Below, in pieces: positions 24,024 through 32,506 of a stretch of DNA of 64,000 nucleotides. Both the position numbers and the translations under genes were made by a program. The stretch comes from an uncultured Clostridium sp. (GTDB lineage: Bacteria; Bacillota; Clostridia; TANB77; CAG-508). The notes beneath the pieces are model-generated. The model had not been told where the DNA came from, searched no databases, and saw only the letters and a list, made by a program, of their open reading frames with translations. Positions within the stretch are counted from its first letter, which is position 1; each line of letters opens with the position of its first letter. The stretch spans positions 1 through 64,000 of the forward strand of contig CAOJXR010000006.1 of the NCBI GenBank assembly GCA_948465565.1, in the 5' to 3' direction.

Positions 24024-25784
24024 ATGAGCATGTACAGAACTTATACGTGTAACGAAATTAGAGAGAAACATGTAGGTGAGCATATTAGGCTTGCTGGATG
24101 GGTTCAAACAATTAGAGATTTAGGTGGAGTAATTTTTATTGATTTGCGTGACCAATATGGAATTACTCAAGTAGTTTCTTCTGGAAATCAGGATTTGGTT
24201 GACAAGATGTCTAGAATTCCAGTTGAGTCTACAATTTCTGTAGAAGGTATAGTTAGGCTTAGAGATGACGAGACTATTAATGAGAAGCTAGATACAGGAC
24301 TTGTAGAATTATTTGTGGAAAAGCTTGAGATTTTGGGGAAGAGAACAAAGGCGTTACCTTTTGAAATTGAAAATAGCAGGGGAGTTCGTGAAGATTTAAG
24401 ATTACAGTATAGATTTTTGGATTTAAGAAATGAAAAACTTAAGAATAACCTAATTTTAAGAGCAAAAGTTATTCAGTTTATGAGAGAGCAGATGATTAAA
24501 AAGGATTTTTTAGAGATTCAAACTCCAATTCTTACAAGTTCTTCGCCTGAGGGAGCTAGAGATTATTTGGTTCCAAGTAGAATTTATCCAGGAAAGTTTT
24601 ATGCACTTCCACAGGCTCCACAGCAGTTTAAACAACTACTTATGGTTTCTGGAATTGATAAATATTTTCAAATTGCTCCTTGTTTTAGGGATGAGGATGC
24701 GAGAGCGGATAGAACTCCAGGTGAGTTTTATCAATTAGATATGGAAATGGCTTTTGCAACTCAGGAAGATGTTTTTGAAGTTATGGAAGATGTTATTTAT
24801 AATGTGTTTAAAGAGTTTTCTAATAAGAAAATTGCTGAGTATCCTTTTCCTAGAATTCCTTATAGAGAGGCTATGCTTAAGTATGGAACTGATAAACCTG
24901 ATTTGAGAAATCCTTTAGAAATTTGTGATGTTACAGATATTTTTGAGACTGTTGATTTGAAAGTGTTTAATGGAAAGTTAGTTAGGGTCATTGTTGTTCC
25001 AGATGGTGCTAAGGAGCCTCGTACATTATTTGAGGGAATGACGGATTTTGCTATAAGTGAGTGTAAGGCTAAGGGACTTGCTTGGCTTAAGGTTGGTGAT
25101 GATATGTCACTTCAAGGTCCAATTGCTAAGTTTATTGAAAATGATGCTAGAGTGAAGATGTTCGAGAAAGCCAGTATACATGCTGGTGATGCGATATTTT
25201 TTATTGCTGAGCATAAATTTATTGTTGATAAGCTTGCTGGGCAAATTCGTGAGGAACTTGGTAAGAGACTTGGATTAATAGATGATTCTGTTTATAAATT
25301 TTGTTGGATTGTTGATTTTCCAATGTATGAGAGAGTTGATAATGGTAAGATAGAATTTTGTCATAACCCATTTTCTATGCCTCAGGGAGGAATGGAGGCT
25401 TTGGAAAAAGAGGATCCATTAGATATTTTGGCATATCAATATGATATTGTTGGAAATGGTATTGAACTGGCTTCTGGTGCTGTTAGAAACCATTCTCCAG
25501 AGATTATGATTAAGGCTTTTGAGATTGCTGGATATAAGGAGGATGTTATTATTTCAAAGTTTGGTGCTTTGTATAATGCGTTTCATTATGGTGCTCCTCC
25601 TCATAGTGGTATTGCTCCTGGAATTGATAGAATTATTATGTTGCTTGCTGGGGAGGATACTATTAGAGAGGTTCAAGCTTTTCCAATGAATGCAAAAGCA
25701 CAAGATTTGTTAATGGGTGCTCCAGCAGTAGTTACTCAAAAACAATTGGATGAAATTCATATAAAAATAAATGAAAAAAATTAG
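24024..25784 (+). CDS. aspS: Aspartyl-tRNA synthetase
   Basis: A 586 aa class II bacterial-type AspRS: N-terminal OB anticodon-binding domain (LAGWVQTIRDLGG at 23-35), class II core and the bacterial GAD insertion (about 280-420). Motif 2 (FRDEDARADRTPGEFYQLD) and motif 3 (GIAPGIDRIIMLL) are complete. It is controlled by the upstream T-box. No gatCAB is in the window, so whether the enzyme is discriminating is not judged here. The stop is followed by a long terminator stem. Confidence 0.96.
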   Translation: MSMYRTYTCNEIREKHVGEHIRLAGWVQTIRDLGGVIFIDLRDQYGITQVVSSGNQDLVDKMSRIPVESTISVEGIVRLRDDETINEKLDTGLVELFVEKLEILGKRTKALPFEIENSRGVREDLRLQYRFLDLRNEKLKNNLILRAKVIQFMREQMIKKDFLEIQTPILTSSSPEGARDYLVPSRIYPGKFYALPQAPQQFKQLLMVSGIDKYFQIAPCFRDEDARADRTPGEFYQLDMEMAFATQEDVFEVMEDVIYNVFKEFSNKKIAEYPFPRIPYREAMLKYGTDKPDLRNPLEICDVTDIFETVDLKVFNGKLVRVIVVPDGAKEPRTLFEGMTDFAISECKAKGLAWLKVGDDMSLQGPIAKFIENDARVKMFEKASIHAGDAIFFIAEHKFIVDKLAGQIREELGKRLGLIDDSVYKFCWIVDFPMYERVDNGKIEFCHNPFSMPQGGMEALEKEDPLDILAYQYDIVGNGIELASGAVRNHSPEIMIKAFEIAGYKEDVIISKFGALYNAFHYGAPPHSGIAPGIDRIIMLLAGEDTIREVQAFPMNAKAQDLLMGAPAVVTQKQLDEIHIKINEKN

Positions 25785-25792
25785 AATAAAAG

Positions 25793-25828
25793 AAAATCAC
25801 CTTCATATGAATTATGAAGGTGATTTTT
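25793..25828 (+). terminator. Terminator after aspS whose 3' arm carries the next gene's Shine-Dalgarno
   Basis: A perfect 15-bp stem with a 5-base loop and T-run. The 3' arm contains AAGGTG, which is the only ribosome binding site for the ATG at 25829. Termination and start-site sequestration therefore share one hairpin. Confidence 0.85.
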
Positions 25829-26746
25829 ATGGAGAATAAAACAGTTATTTATATAGATTATTTAGATTCGTATTTGGATGTTTTGGGTGATAGATTTCCT
25901 GTGCTGATACGAAGATTAGTGTATATGTTTTTGCATTTTTGGGGTTATGTTAAAGCTGATGGAAATAGGCTTAAATTGTATTGTGTTGAAATGGATGAGA
26001 TTTCGCCTAGGATGATTAATAATTTGAAAGAAAAGTTACTTTTGATGGATTCTAAAGATGTTGTTTTGCCTAATTTATTGCTTGGGAACTCAGCTTTTGT
26101 TAATATTTTAGAAGAATATGGGTATAAAATATTGAGAGGCAAATGGTTGTATAAGTTTTTGTGTTTTGATATTGTTCAGAAGATTGCTTGTGTTCAGGGG
26201 AAAGATATCGGAGACATTGAAGTAAGTGTTTTGAGTAATGATGATTCTGAGATTAATATTGAGAATATTAAATTGCTAGCAGAAAAATGTAAGGTTGTTA
26301 ATGTTATTAGTAAGAATCCGAGAGCTTTTAGAGTTGTTGAGAGATATTTATATGATGAGTTTGGAAGTATTATTAATGTGTCGACTAATAAGTCAAAGTC
26401 GTGTCAATATTCTGATGTTATTTTGAATTTTGATTTTAATATAAATGATTTGAAGAAATGTAAGACTAAAAAGCAGACTGTGATAGTGCAATTTAATAAA
26501 GAGAAATTTGAGAATAATAATGGTGTTACAATTGTTTTTTATAAGCTGAATTTGCCTAGAAAATATTTGAATGTGTTTGAGGAATATGCCCAATATAATG
26601 AGGAAATTTTGTATGAGAGTTTGCTTTATTATAAGACTTCTTTTGAGAATGTAAGAGAGATTTTGAAGAGGGATAATGTATCTATTAGATATTTTCAAGG
26701 ATGTAATGGAAAATTACAATTTAATGAAATTAAAAATTTAAGTTGA
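25829..26746 (+). CDS. Hypothetical protein, 305 aa
   Basis: I do not recognise a family. The protein is soluble, Asn/Lys/Ile-rich and has no signal peptide. The middle (about 150-225) has an alternating strand/helix pattern with VVNVISKNPRAFRVVERYLY and SDVILNFDF, which suggests a Rossmann-like sensor fold. ATG 25829 is chosen because AAGGTG lies 7 bases upstream. The longer frame from 25814 starts inside the terminator stem. The ribosome binding site is embedded in the aspS terminator, so translation from read-through mRNA should be low. Codon use is like the neighbours. Confidence 0.7.
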   Translation: MENKTVIYIDYLDSYLDVLGDRFPVLIRRLVYMFLHFWGYVKADGNRLKLYCVEMDEISPRMINNLKEKLLLMDSKDVVLPNLLLGNSAFVNILEEYGYKILRGKWLYKFLCFDIVQKIACVQGKDIGDIEVSVLSNDDSEINIENIKLLAEKCKVVNVISKNPRAFRVVERYLYDEFGSIINVSTNKSKSCQYSDVILNFDFNINDLKKCKTKKQTVIVQFNKEKFENNNGVTIVFYKLNLPRKYLNVFEEYAQYNEEILYESLLYYKTSFENVREILKRDNVSIRYFQGCNGKLQFNEIKNLS

Positions 26747-26755
26747 AATAGTGTA

Positions 26756-26784
26756 TTGACAAATTTGGAGTTTAGTACTATTAT
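26756..26784 (+). promoter_or_regulatory. Promoter of greA
   Basis: TTGACA, 17 bases, TATTAT; a TATAAT overlaps three bases further on. Confidence 0.6.
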
Positions 26785-26822
26785 AATTCCGTTGATACGA
26801 TATGAGAGAGGAGCTTGATAAT

Positions 26823-27302
26823 ATGGAGGAAAAGAGAGAAATATTATTAACACAGGAAGGTTATGATAACCTAGAAGGTGAATTAGAATATCTTAAAACA
26901 GAGAAGAGAACTGAAATTGCTGAGAGAATAAAGGTCGCTTTAGGTTTTGGTGATTTATCAGAGAATTCAGAGTATGATGAGGCTAAGAGTGCTCAAGCAG
27001 CTAATGAAAATAAAATAGCTGAGTTGGAGAATAAGCTTAGATATGCTAGAATTATAGATGAATCTGAGATTGATACTAAAACAGTTCAAGTTGGTAATAT
27101 TGTTACTATTCATGATGAGGAATTTGATGAGGATTTAGTGTATACAATAGTTGGTTCAACTGAGGTTGATTTGGCTCAAAATAAAATATCTAATGAATCT
27201 CCAATGGGTGCTGCTTTATTAGGTGCTAAGAAGGGGCAAACTGTTAGTGTTGAGGCACCTGCAGGTGTTATGAAATATAAGATTTTGGCTATAAAGAAAT
27301 AA
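26823..27302 (+). CDS. greA: Transcription elongation factor GreA
   Basis: GreA rescues backtracked RNA polymerase by stimulating transcript cleavage. The 159 aa protein has the N-terminal coiled coil with the acidic tip GDLSENSEYDEAK (Asp44 and Glu47 are the catalytic acids) and the C-terminal FKBP-like domain ending with SPMGAALLGAKKGQTVSV. The start at 26823 is 9-10 bases after GAGAGGAG; ATG 26802 lacks a ribosome binding site. It has its own promoter and terminator. Confidence 0.95.
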   Translation: MEEKREILLTQEGYDNLEGELEYLKTEKRTEIAERIKVALGFGDLSENSEYDEAKSAQAANENKIAELENKLRYARIIDESEIDTKTVQVGNIVTIHDEEFDEDLVYTIVGSTEVDLAQNKISNESPMGAALLGAKKGQTVSVEAPAGVMKYKILAIKK

Positions 27303-27311
27303 TTTAATTGT

Positions 27312-27343
27312 AAAAAAAGATACAGATTTCTGTATCTTTTTTT
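27312..27343 (+). terminator. Terminator after greA
   Basis: AAAAAAAGATACAG/CTGTATCTTTTTTT, a perfect 14-bp stem with a 4-base loop. Confidence 0.9.
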
Positions 27344-27365
27344 ATAATTAAAGTTTGTCTATGTA

Positions 27366-27394
27366 TTGAAAGCTGTTGAGAAGTGTGATAGAAT
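27366..27394 (+). promoter_or_regulatory. Promoter of the NifU-like/GGGtGRT operon
   Basis: TTGAAA, 17 bases, TAGAAT, 41 bases before the coding start. Confidence 0.6.
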
Positions 27395-27434
27395 GAAATC
27401 GTTTAAAATTACAATTATATGTAGGAGGTAAAAT

Positions 27435-28127
27435 ATGATTTATACACAGGAACTAGAAAATATGTGCACTGTAGCAAAAGGAGTTGATCATGGACCAGCG
27501 CCAATACCTGAAGAGGGAAAATGGGTAAAAGCTAAAGATATAAAAGATATATCAGGATTTACACATGGTATAGGCTGGTGTGCTCCACAACAAGGTGCTT
27601 GTAAGTTAACATTAAATATAAAAGAAGGAATAATTCAAGAAGCATTAGTTGAAACTATTGGTTGTTCAGGAATGACTCATTCAGCTGCTATGGCTGGTGA
27701 GATATTGGTTGGAAAGACTATATTAGAAGCATTAAATACTGACTTAGTTTGTGATGCTATAAATACAGCTATGAGAGAATTGTTCTTACAAATAGTATAT
27801 GGTAGATCTCAATCAGCTTTTTCAGAAGGTGGTTTAGCTGTTGGTGCAGGTCTTGAGGATTTAGGAAAGGGGCATATTAGTCAAGTTGGAACTATTTATT
27901 CTAGCTTAGCTAAAGGTCCAAGATACTTAAATCTTGCTGAGGGATACATTGTTGAAATTGGTTTAGATAAAGATGATCAAATTATTGGTTATAAATATGT
28001 TCATATGGGTAAAATGATGGACAATATTAAAAAAGGAATGGATCCAATGGAAGCAATTGAGAAGGCTTCTGGTAAATATGGAAGATTTGATGAAGCTGTT
28101 AAGAAAATTGACCCAAGAAAAGAATAA
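27435..28127 (+). CDS. NifU-like Fe-S scaffold-type protein (GGGtGRT partner)
   Basis: A 230 aa protein. Cys49, Cys56 and Cys77 recall the NifU/IscU N-terminal domain; ETIGCSGMTHSAAMAGEILV (73-92) closely follows the NifU pattern around its second cysteine. A C-terminal extension (about 160-230) is not found in ordinary scaffolds. It is followed 29 bases later by the GGGtGRT protein, with which it consistently co-occurs in anaerobes. Fe-S binding is inferred from the cysteines only; the pathway is unknown. Confidence 0.75.
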   Translation: MIYTQELENMCTVAKGVDHGPAPIPEEGKWVKAKDIKDISGFTHGIGWCAPQQGACKLTLNIKEGIIQEALVETIGCSGMTHSAAMAGEILVGKTILEALNTDLVCDAINTAMRELFLQIVYGRSQSAFSEGGLAVGAGLEDLGKGHISQVGTIYSSLAKGPRYLNLAEGYIVEIGLDKDDQIIGYKYVHMGKMMDNIKKGMDPMEAIEKASGKYGRFDEAVKKIDPRKE

Positions 28128-28156
28128 TTAGGAATATATATTAGGAGGAATGTCAT

Positions 28157-29158
28157 ATGGCAGTAACATTTGAAAGTTATGAAAGAAGAATAGACCAAAT
28201 TAAACCAGTAATGGAGAAGTATGGTATAAAAGATTTTGAAGATGCTTTAGAAATTTGTAAATCAAAGGGATTTAATCCTTATGATATGGTAAAAGGTGTT
28301 CAACCAATTTGTTTTGAGAACGCATGTTGGGCATATACACTTGGTGCAGCTATAGCTGTAAAAAGTGGTTGTACAAAGGCTGCTGATGCAGCTAAGAAAA
28401 TAGGAGAGGGTTTACAAGCTTTTTGTATTCCTGGTTCTGTTGCAGATGATAGAAAGGTTGGTCTTGGACATGGTAACTTAGCTTCTATGCTATTATCAGA
28501 AGAGACAAAATGTTTTGCTTTCTTAGCAGGACACGAATCTTTTGCTGCTGCTGAAGGTGCTATTGGTATAGCTAAATCAGCTAATAAAGTTAGAAAAGAA
28601 CCTTTGAGAGTTATTTTAAATGGTTTGGGTAAAGATGCTGCACAAGTAATTTCTAGAATTAATGGATTTACTTATGTTAAGACTGATTTTGATTTCTTTA
28701 CAGGTAAGGTTAAAGTTGTTGAAGAAATTCCTTATTCTGATGGTGAAAGATCAAAAGTTAGATGTTATGGTGCAAACGATGTTAGAGAAGGTGTTGCTAT
28801 AATGTGGATGGAAGATGTTGATGTTTCTATAACAGGAAATTCAACTAACCCAACTAGATTCCAACATCCAGTTGCTGGAACATATAAGAAAGAAAGAATT
28901 GAAGTAGGGAAGAAATATTTCTCAGTTGCTTCTGGTGGTGGAACTGGTAGAACTCTTCATCCAGATAATATGGCTGCTGGACCAGCTTCTTATGGTATGA
29001 CTGATACTATGGGAAGAATGCACTCAGATGCACAATTTGCAGGTTCTTCTTCTGTACCAGCTCACGTTGAAATGATGGGATTAATTGGTATGGGTAATAA
29101 CCCTATGGTTGGTGCTACTGTAGCTGTAGCTGTTGCGGTTGAAGAAGCTATGAAATAG
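28157..29158 (+). CDS. GGGtGRT family protein
   Basis: A 333 aa member of the GGGtGRT family, named for the motif seen here as GGGTGRTLHPDN (about residues 273-284). It is rich in Gly and Ala, has no signal or membrane segment, and contains several cysteines (Cys28, Cys51, Cys56, Cys70). The family is conserved in strict anaerobes, always near a NifU-like gene as here, but no biochemical function is established to my knowledge. The ribosome binding site AGGAGG is strong. Codon use suggests high expression. Confidence 0.85.
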   Translation: MAVTFESYERRIDQIKPVMEKYGIKDFEDALEICKSKGFNPYDMVKGVQPICFENACWAYTLGAAIAVKSGCTKAADAAKKIGEGLQAFCIPGSVADDRKVGLGHGNLASMLLSEETKCFAFLAGHESFAAAEGAIGIAKSANKVRKEPLRVILNGLGKDAAQVISRINGFTYVKTDFDFFTGKVKVVEEIPYSDGERSKVRCYGANDVREGVAIMWMEDVDVSITGNSTNPTRFQHPVAGTYKKERIEVGKKYFSVASGGGTGRTLHPDNMAAGPASYGMTDTMGRMHSDAQFAGSSSVPAHVEMMGLIGMGNNPMVGATVAVAVAVEEAMK

Positions 29159-29170
29159 AGTTTACATAAA

Positions 29171-29199
29171 TTGACTTTTCAGTAGGATAGGTGTATAAT
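29171..29199 (+). promoter_or_regulatory. Promoter of the higher-GC gene at 29234
   Basis: TTGACT, 17 bases, TATAAT. The promoter itself is AT-rich like the host. Confidence 0.7.
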
Positions 29200-29233
29200 T
29201 TAGATATCATTCTATAAGACTGGAGGTTTTGGC

Positions 29234-29686
29234 GTGAAATATAACGATTATTATCGGCATTACCTAGAGCTTTTGGCTACTGGTCAAGTGACTTTTCCAT
29301 GCAGAAAGACCTTGGCAGAGTTTGTTGCAAAGCTCGTTGCAAGGGACTACAAGGCACATATACAGACGGCTAAGTTTAACTGTATATGGCCAGACTGGTT
29401 TTTGGAGCTGGAGCAGAGGGAGATGTCTGAACCGTCGCTTGTTGAGATGTATGTGAATGCATTTCTTACGGACAAGATGGCGGAGATGGATACCTTCTGG
29501 TACAAACTCAAGGGGATGTTTGGAAGAAATCACAATCGAAACAAAATCTATTTTGATACTGTTTCTGAAACGGAATTGTATGATTTTGTTTTGAAAAAGC
29601 TTTCACAGGGTGATGTGGCACATGAGGTATTCCCAAGAAATGTTTCGTATGTTATTGAGGGGAAAACACTTCATAGATTTTGCTGA
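29234..29686 (+). CDS. Hypothetical protein of foreign base composition, 150 aa
   Basis: I do not recognise a family. The 150 aa product is soluble, aromatic-rich and mostly helical (WPDWFLELEQREMSEPSLVE). It starts with GTG after TGGAGG. Its base composition is clearly higher in GC (well above 40% by eye) than the approximately 30% around it. It uses codons such as CTC, ACG, CCG and AGG that neighbours avoid. This suggests recent transfer. It is monocistronic, with its own promoter and a strong GC-rich hairpin after the stop. Confidence 0.65.
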   Translation: MKYNDYYRHYLELLATGQVTFPCRKTLAEFVAKLVARDYKAHIQTAKFNCIWPDWFLELEQREMSEPSLVEMYVNAFLTDKMAEMDTFWYKLKGMFGRNHNRNKIYFDTVSETELYDFVLKKLSQGDVAHEVFPRNVSYVIEGKTLHRFC

Positions 29687-29700
29687 AAACTTTCACGGTG

Positions 29701-29734
29701 CAGGTGGGGATACAGTTTACTGTGTCCCCACCTG
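29701..29734 (+). terminator. GC-rich terminator-like hairpin
   Basis: A 15-bp stem (one G-U) CAGGTGGGGATACAG/CTGTGTCCCCACCTG with TTTA loop, then TTCATACTTTTT. It closes the foreign-looking cassette. Confidence 0.75.
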
Positions 29735-29841
29735 TTCATACTTTTTGGAAAATATGAAAGATTGTTCATTTTTATTTAATATTGATATTATAAATTTTTT
29801 TGCGTATAATGTTGCATGAGTTTATAAATAAAGGAGGTTAT

Positions 29842-32331
29842 ATGTTACAACTTAAAAATATAACAAAGGATTACCTATCTGGAGAAATGACTGTAAAAGC
29901 CTTAAAAGGAATTGATATAGAGTTTAGAAAAAGTGAATTTGTATCTATTTTGGGTCATAGTGGTTGTGGAAAGACTACACTACTTAATATAATAGGAGGG
30001 CTAGATAGATATACAGATGGTGATTTGATTATTAATGGAAAGTCAACAAAAAAGTTTAAGGATAAGGATTGGGATGCATATAGAAACTATTCGGTTGGTT
30101 TTGTTTTTCAAAACTATAATTTAATACCTCATCAAACAGTTTTGGCCAATGTTGAATTGGCGCTTACTTTATCTGGTGTGGGAAAAAAGGAGAGAAAGAA
30201 TAGGGCAATTCAGGCATTGGAAAGTGTTGGACTTAAAGATCAAATTCATAAAAAACCAAATCAATTATCTGGTGGTCAAATGCAGAGAGTTGCAATTGCA
30301 AGAGCTTTAGTAAATAATCCAGATATTATTTTGGCAGATGAGCCAACAGGTGCACTTGATACAGAGACAAGTGTTCAGATTATGGAGATTTTAAAAGAGA
30401 TTTCTAAGGATAAGCTTATTGTAATGGTAACTCATAATCCTGAATTGGCTGAAAAATATTCATCTAGAGTTGTTAGAGTCCTTGATGGAAAAGTTATTAG
30501 TGATTCAAATCCGTTTACAGAGAATGATAAGGAAAATGAAGGTGAACTTAAAGCAAAACATGGTAAAACTTCTATGAATTTCTTTACAGCGTTATCTCTT
30601 AGTTTAAATAATTTAATGACTAAAAAGGGAAGAACGTTTTTAACTGCGTTTGCAGGAAGTATTGGTATAATTGGTATTGCACTAATTCTTTCTTTGTCAA
30701 ATGGTGTACAGAAATATATTGATAAAGTTCAGGAAGATACACTTTCAAATTATCCACTTACAATTGCTAGTGAGAGTGTTGATGCTAGTTCGATGATAGA
30801 AGTGTTTATGGATAATGAGGAAAAGGAATATAGTGATGGCAAAATTCATTCAAAGCCCATAGTTGATAAGATTTTTGATAAAATTTCGAAAGAGGTTCAA
30901 CGTAATAATTTAAAGGATTTTAAGAAGTATATTGATGATACAGATAATGATATAAAGAAATATTCAAATGCTGTTCAATATAATTATAATTTGACTTTAA
31001 ATATTTATAAGGGAGATATTGAAGAGGAAATTGTTCAAGTTAATCCTTCTACTACATTTCAACAATTAGGTATGACACAGTCTTCAGATGAGACTACATA
31101 TGTTATGGGAAATTCTACTGATGTATGGGCTGAAATGATTGATAATGCTGAGTTACTTAAATCGCAATATGATGTAATTGATGGTAGCTGGCCACAAGAT
31201 TATAATGAAGTTGTTTTAATTGTAAATAAAAATAATGAGATAAGTGATTATACTTTGTATTCTCTTGGAATTAAGAAACAATCAGAGATAACTGATAAGA
31301 TGCATAAGGTTATGCTTGGTGAGCCTTTAGAGGAGCTTAAAGATGAGGTTTACGATAGTAAGGATTTTATTGGATTAACATATAAGGTTGCTTTGAATAC
31401 TGATTATTATGAGAAACAAGATAATGCATGGATAAGTAAGAGAAATGATATTGAATTTATGAGAGAGAAACTTAAATTTGCTCAAGAGGTTAAGATTGTT
31501 GGTGTTGTAAGACCAAAAGAGGAAGCTACTGCGACTTCAATGGGGGATATGGGAGTTATTGGTTATAAAAAGGAACTTACAGAACATATTATAAATGCGA
31601 TAAATGCATCAGAGATTGCGAGGGAGCAATGTGATAATCCAGGTATAAATGTTTTTACAGGTAGGGAATTTGAAAGTGTTTCTTATGCTCAAGTGCCTGG
31701 TATGACTTTTTCATATGAGGAAAATTTGGCAAAGCTAGGGATTTGTGATTTAGATTCTCCAAGTTCTATTAGTATTTATCCTATTGATTTTGAGGCTAAA
31801 GATAAGATTACTGATGATATTGGAAAATATAATGAGATGAAAAGAAATGCAGGAAAAGAGGATGATGTTATTCAATATACTGATATGGTGGCTGTTATGA
31901 TGACATCTGTTACTGTAATTGTTAATATGATTAGTTATGTGCTTATTGCTTTTGTTGCTATTTCATTGATTGTTTCTTCAATTATGATTGGAATTATAAC
32001 ATATATTTCTGTATTGGAAAGAATAAAGGAAATTGGCATTTTGCGTGCAATAGGTGCTTCTAAAAAAGATATTTCGAGAGTGTTTAATGCGGAGACATTT
32101 ATTGTTGGACTTACAGCTGGATTACTTGGAATTGGCATAACAATGCTTTTAAATATTCCAATAAATTCGATTATAAAGAATGTTGCGGATGTTTCTAATT
32201 TATCAAAATTACCGATTGGTGGAGCAATTATACTTGTTGTAATTAGTATGATTTTGACAATTATTGCTGGATTTATTCCTGCGAAGATTGCTAGTAAGAA
32301 AGATCCTGTTGAAGCTTCAAGGACAGAGTAA
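29842..32331 (+). CDS. ABC transporter, fused ATPase-permease (MacB/FtsX-type)
   Basis: An 829 aa protein. An N-terminal ABC ATPase (about 1-230) has Walker A GHSGCGKTT, signature LSGGQMQR and DEPTGALD. The FtsX-type permease has one transmembrane helix (about 270-290), a large extracellular domain (about 300-680) and three C-terminal helices. This mechanotransmission type does not move substrates through the membrane bilayer but exports or remodels envelope substrates; antimicrobial-peptide or lipoprotein handling is typical. The start is set by AAAGGAGG. It is monocistronic, with a strong terminator; the substrate is unknown. Confidence 0.88.
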   Translation: MLQLKNITKDYLSGEMTVKALKGIDIEFRKSEFVSILGHSGCGKTTLLNIIGGLDRYTDGDLIINGKSTKKFKDKDWDAYRNYSVGFVFQNYNLIPHQTVLANVELALTLSGVGKKERKNRAIQALESVGLKDQIHKKPNQLSGGQMQRVAIARALVNNPDIILADEPTGALDTETSVQIMEILKEISKDKLIVMVTHNPELAEKYSSRVVRVLDGKVISDSNPFTENDKENEGELKAKHGKTSMNFFTALSLSLNNLMTKKGRTFLTAFAGSIGIIGIALILSLSNGVQKYIDKVQEDTLSNYPLTIASESVDASSMIEVFMDNEEKEYSDGKIHSKPIVDKIFDKISKEVQRNNLKDFKKYIDDTDNDIKKYSNAVQYNYNLTLNIYKGDIEEEIVQVNPSTTFQQLGMTQSSDETTYVMGNSTDVWAEMIDNAELLKSQYDVIDGSWPQDYNEVVLIVNKNNEISDYTLYSLGIKKQSEITDKMHKVMLGEPLEELKDEVYDSKDFIGLTYKVALNTDYYEKQDNAWISKRNDIEFMREKLKFAQEVKIVGVVRPKEEATATSMGDMGVIGYKKELTEHIINAINASEIAREQCDNPGINVFTGREFESVSYAQVPGMTFSYEENLAKLGICDLDSPSSISIYPIDFEAKDKITDDIGKYNEMKRNAGKEDDVIQYTDMVAVMMTSVTVIVNMISYVLIAFVAISLIVSSIMIGIITYISVLERIKEIGILRAIGASKKDISRVFNAETFIVGLTAGLLGIGITMLLNIPINSIIKNVADVSNLSKLPIGGAIILVVISMILTIIAGFIPAKIASKKDPVEASRTE

Positions 32332-32343
32332 AATAGATGAAAT

Positions 32344-32382
32344 AAAAAACTATGCTAGATTTTTAATTTAGCATAGTTTTTT
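32344..32382 (+). terminator. Terminator after ABC transporter
   Basis: AAAAAACTATGCTA/TAGCATAGTTTTTT stem with an 11-base loop, followed by more Ts. Confidence 0.9.
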
Positions 32383-32395
32383 GTTTTTGGAATAT

Positions 32396-32506
32396 ACTAA
32401 AAATATTAGTTCTGCAAGTTTTAACAGATTTAGAGTTTGGGTATTCATATACATTTATAATCGTTTTAATGGTATATGTAAAACTTGCAGAACTAATACT
32501 TTTAGT
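32396..32506. repeat. Long inverted repeat (28-bp arms, one mismatch)
   Basis: The arms are 32396-32423 and 32479-32506, with a single mismatch at 32403/32499; the inner 20 bp are perfect (core TTCTGCAAGTTTTA/TAAAACTTGCAGAA). CATATAC (32446) and GTATATG (32472) add an inner 7-bp pair adjoining the right arm. The right arm contains the stop codon of the minus-strand Spo0A-like gene. There is no T-tract typical of a terminator. Confidence 0.8.
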
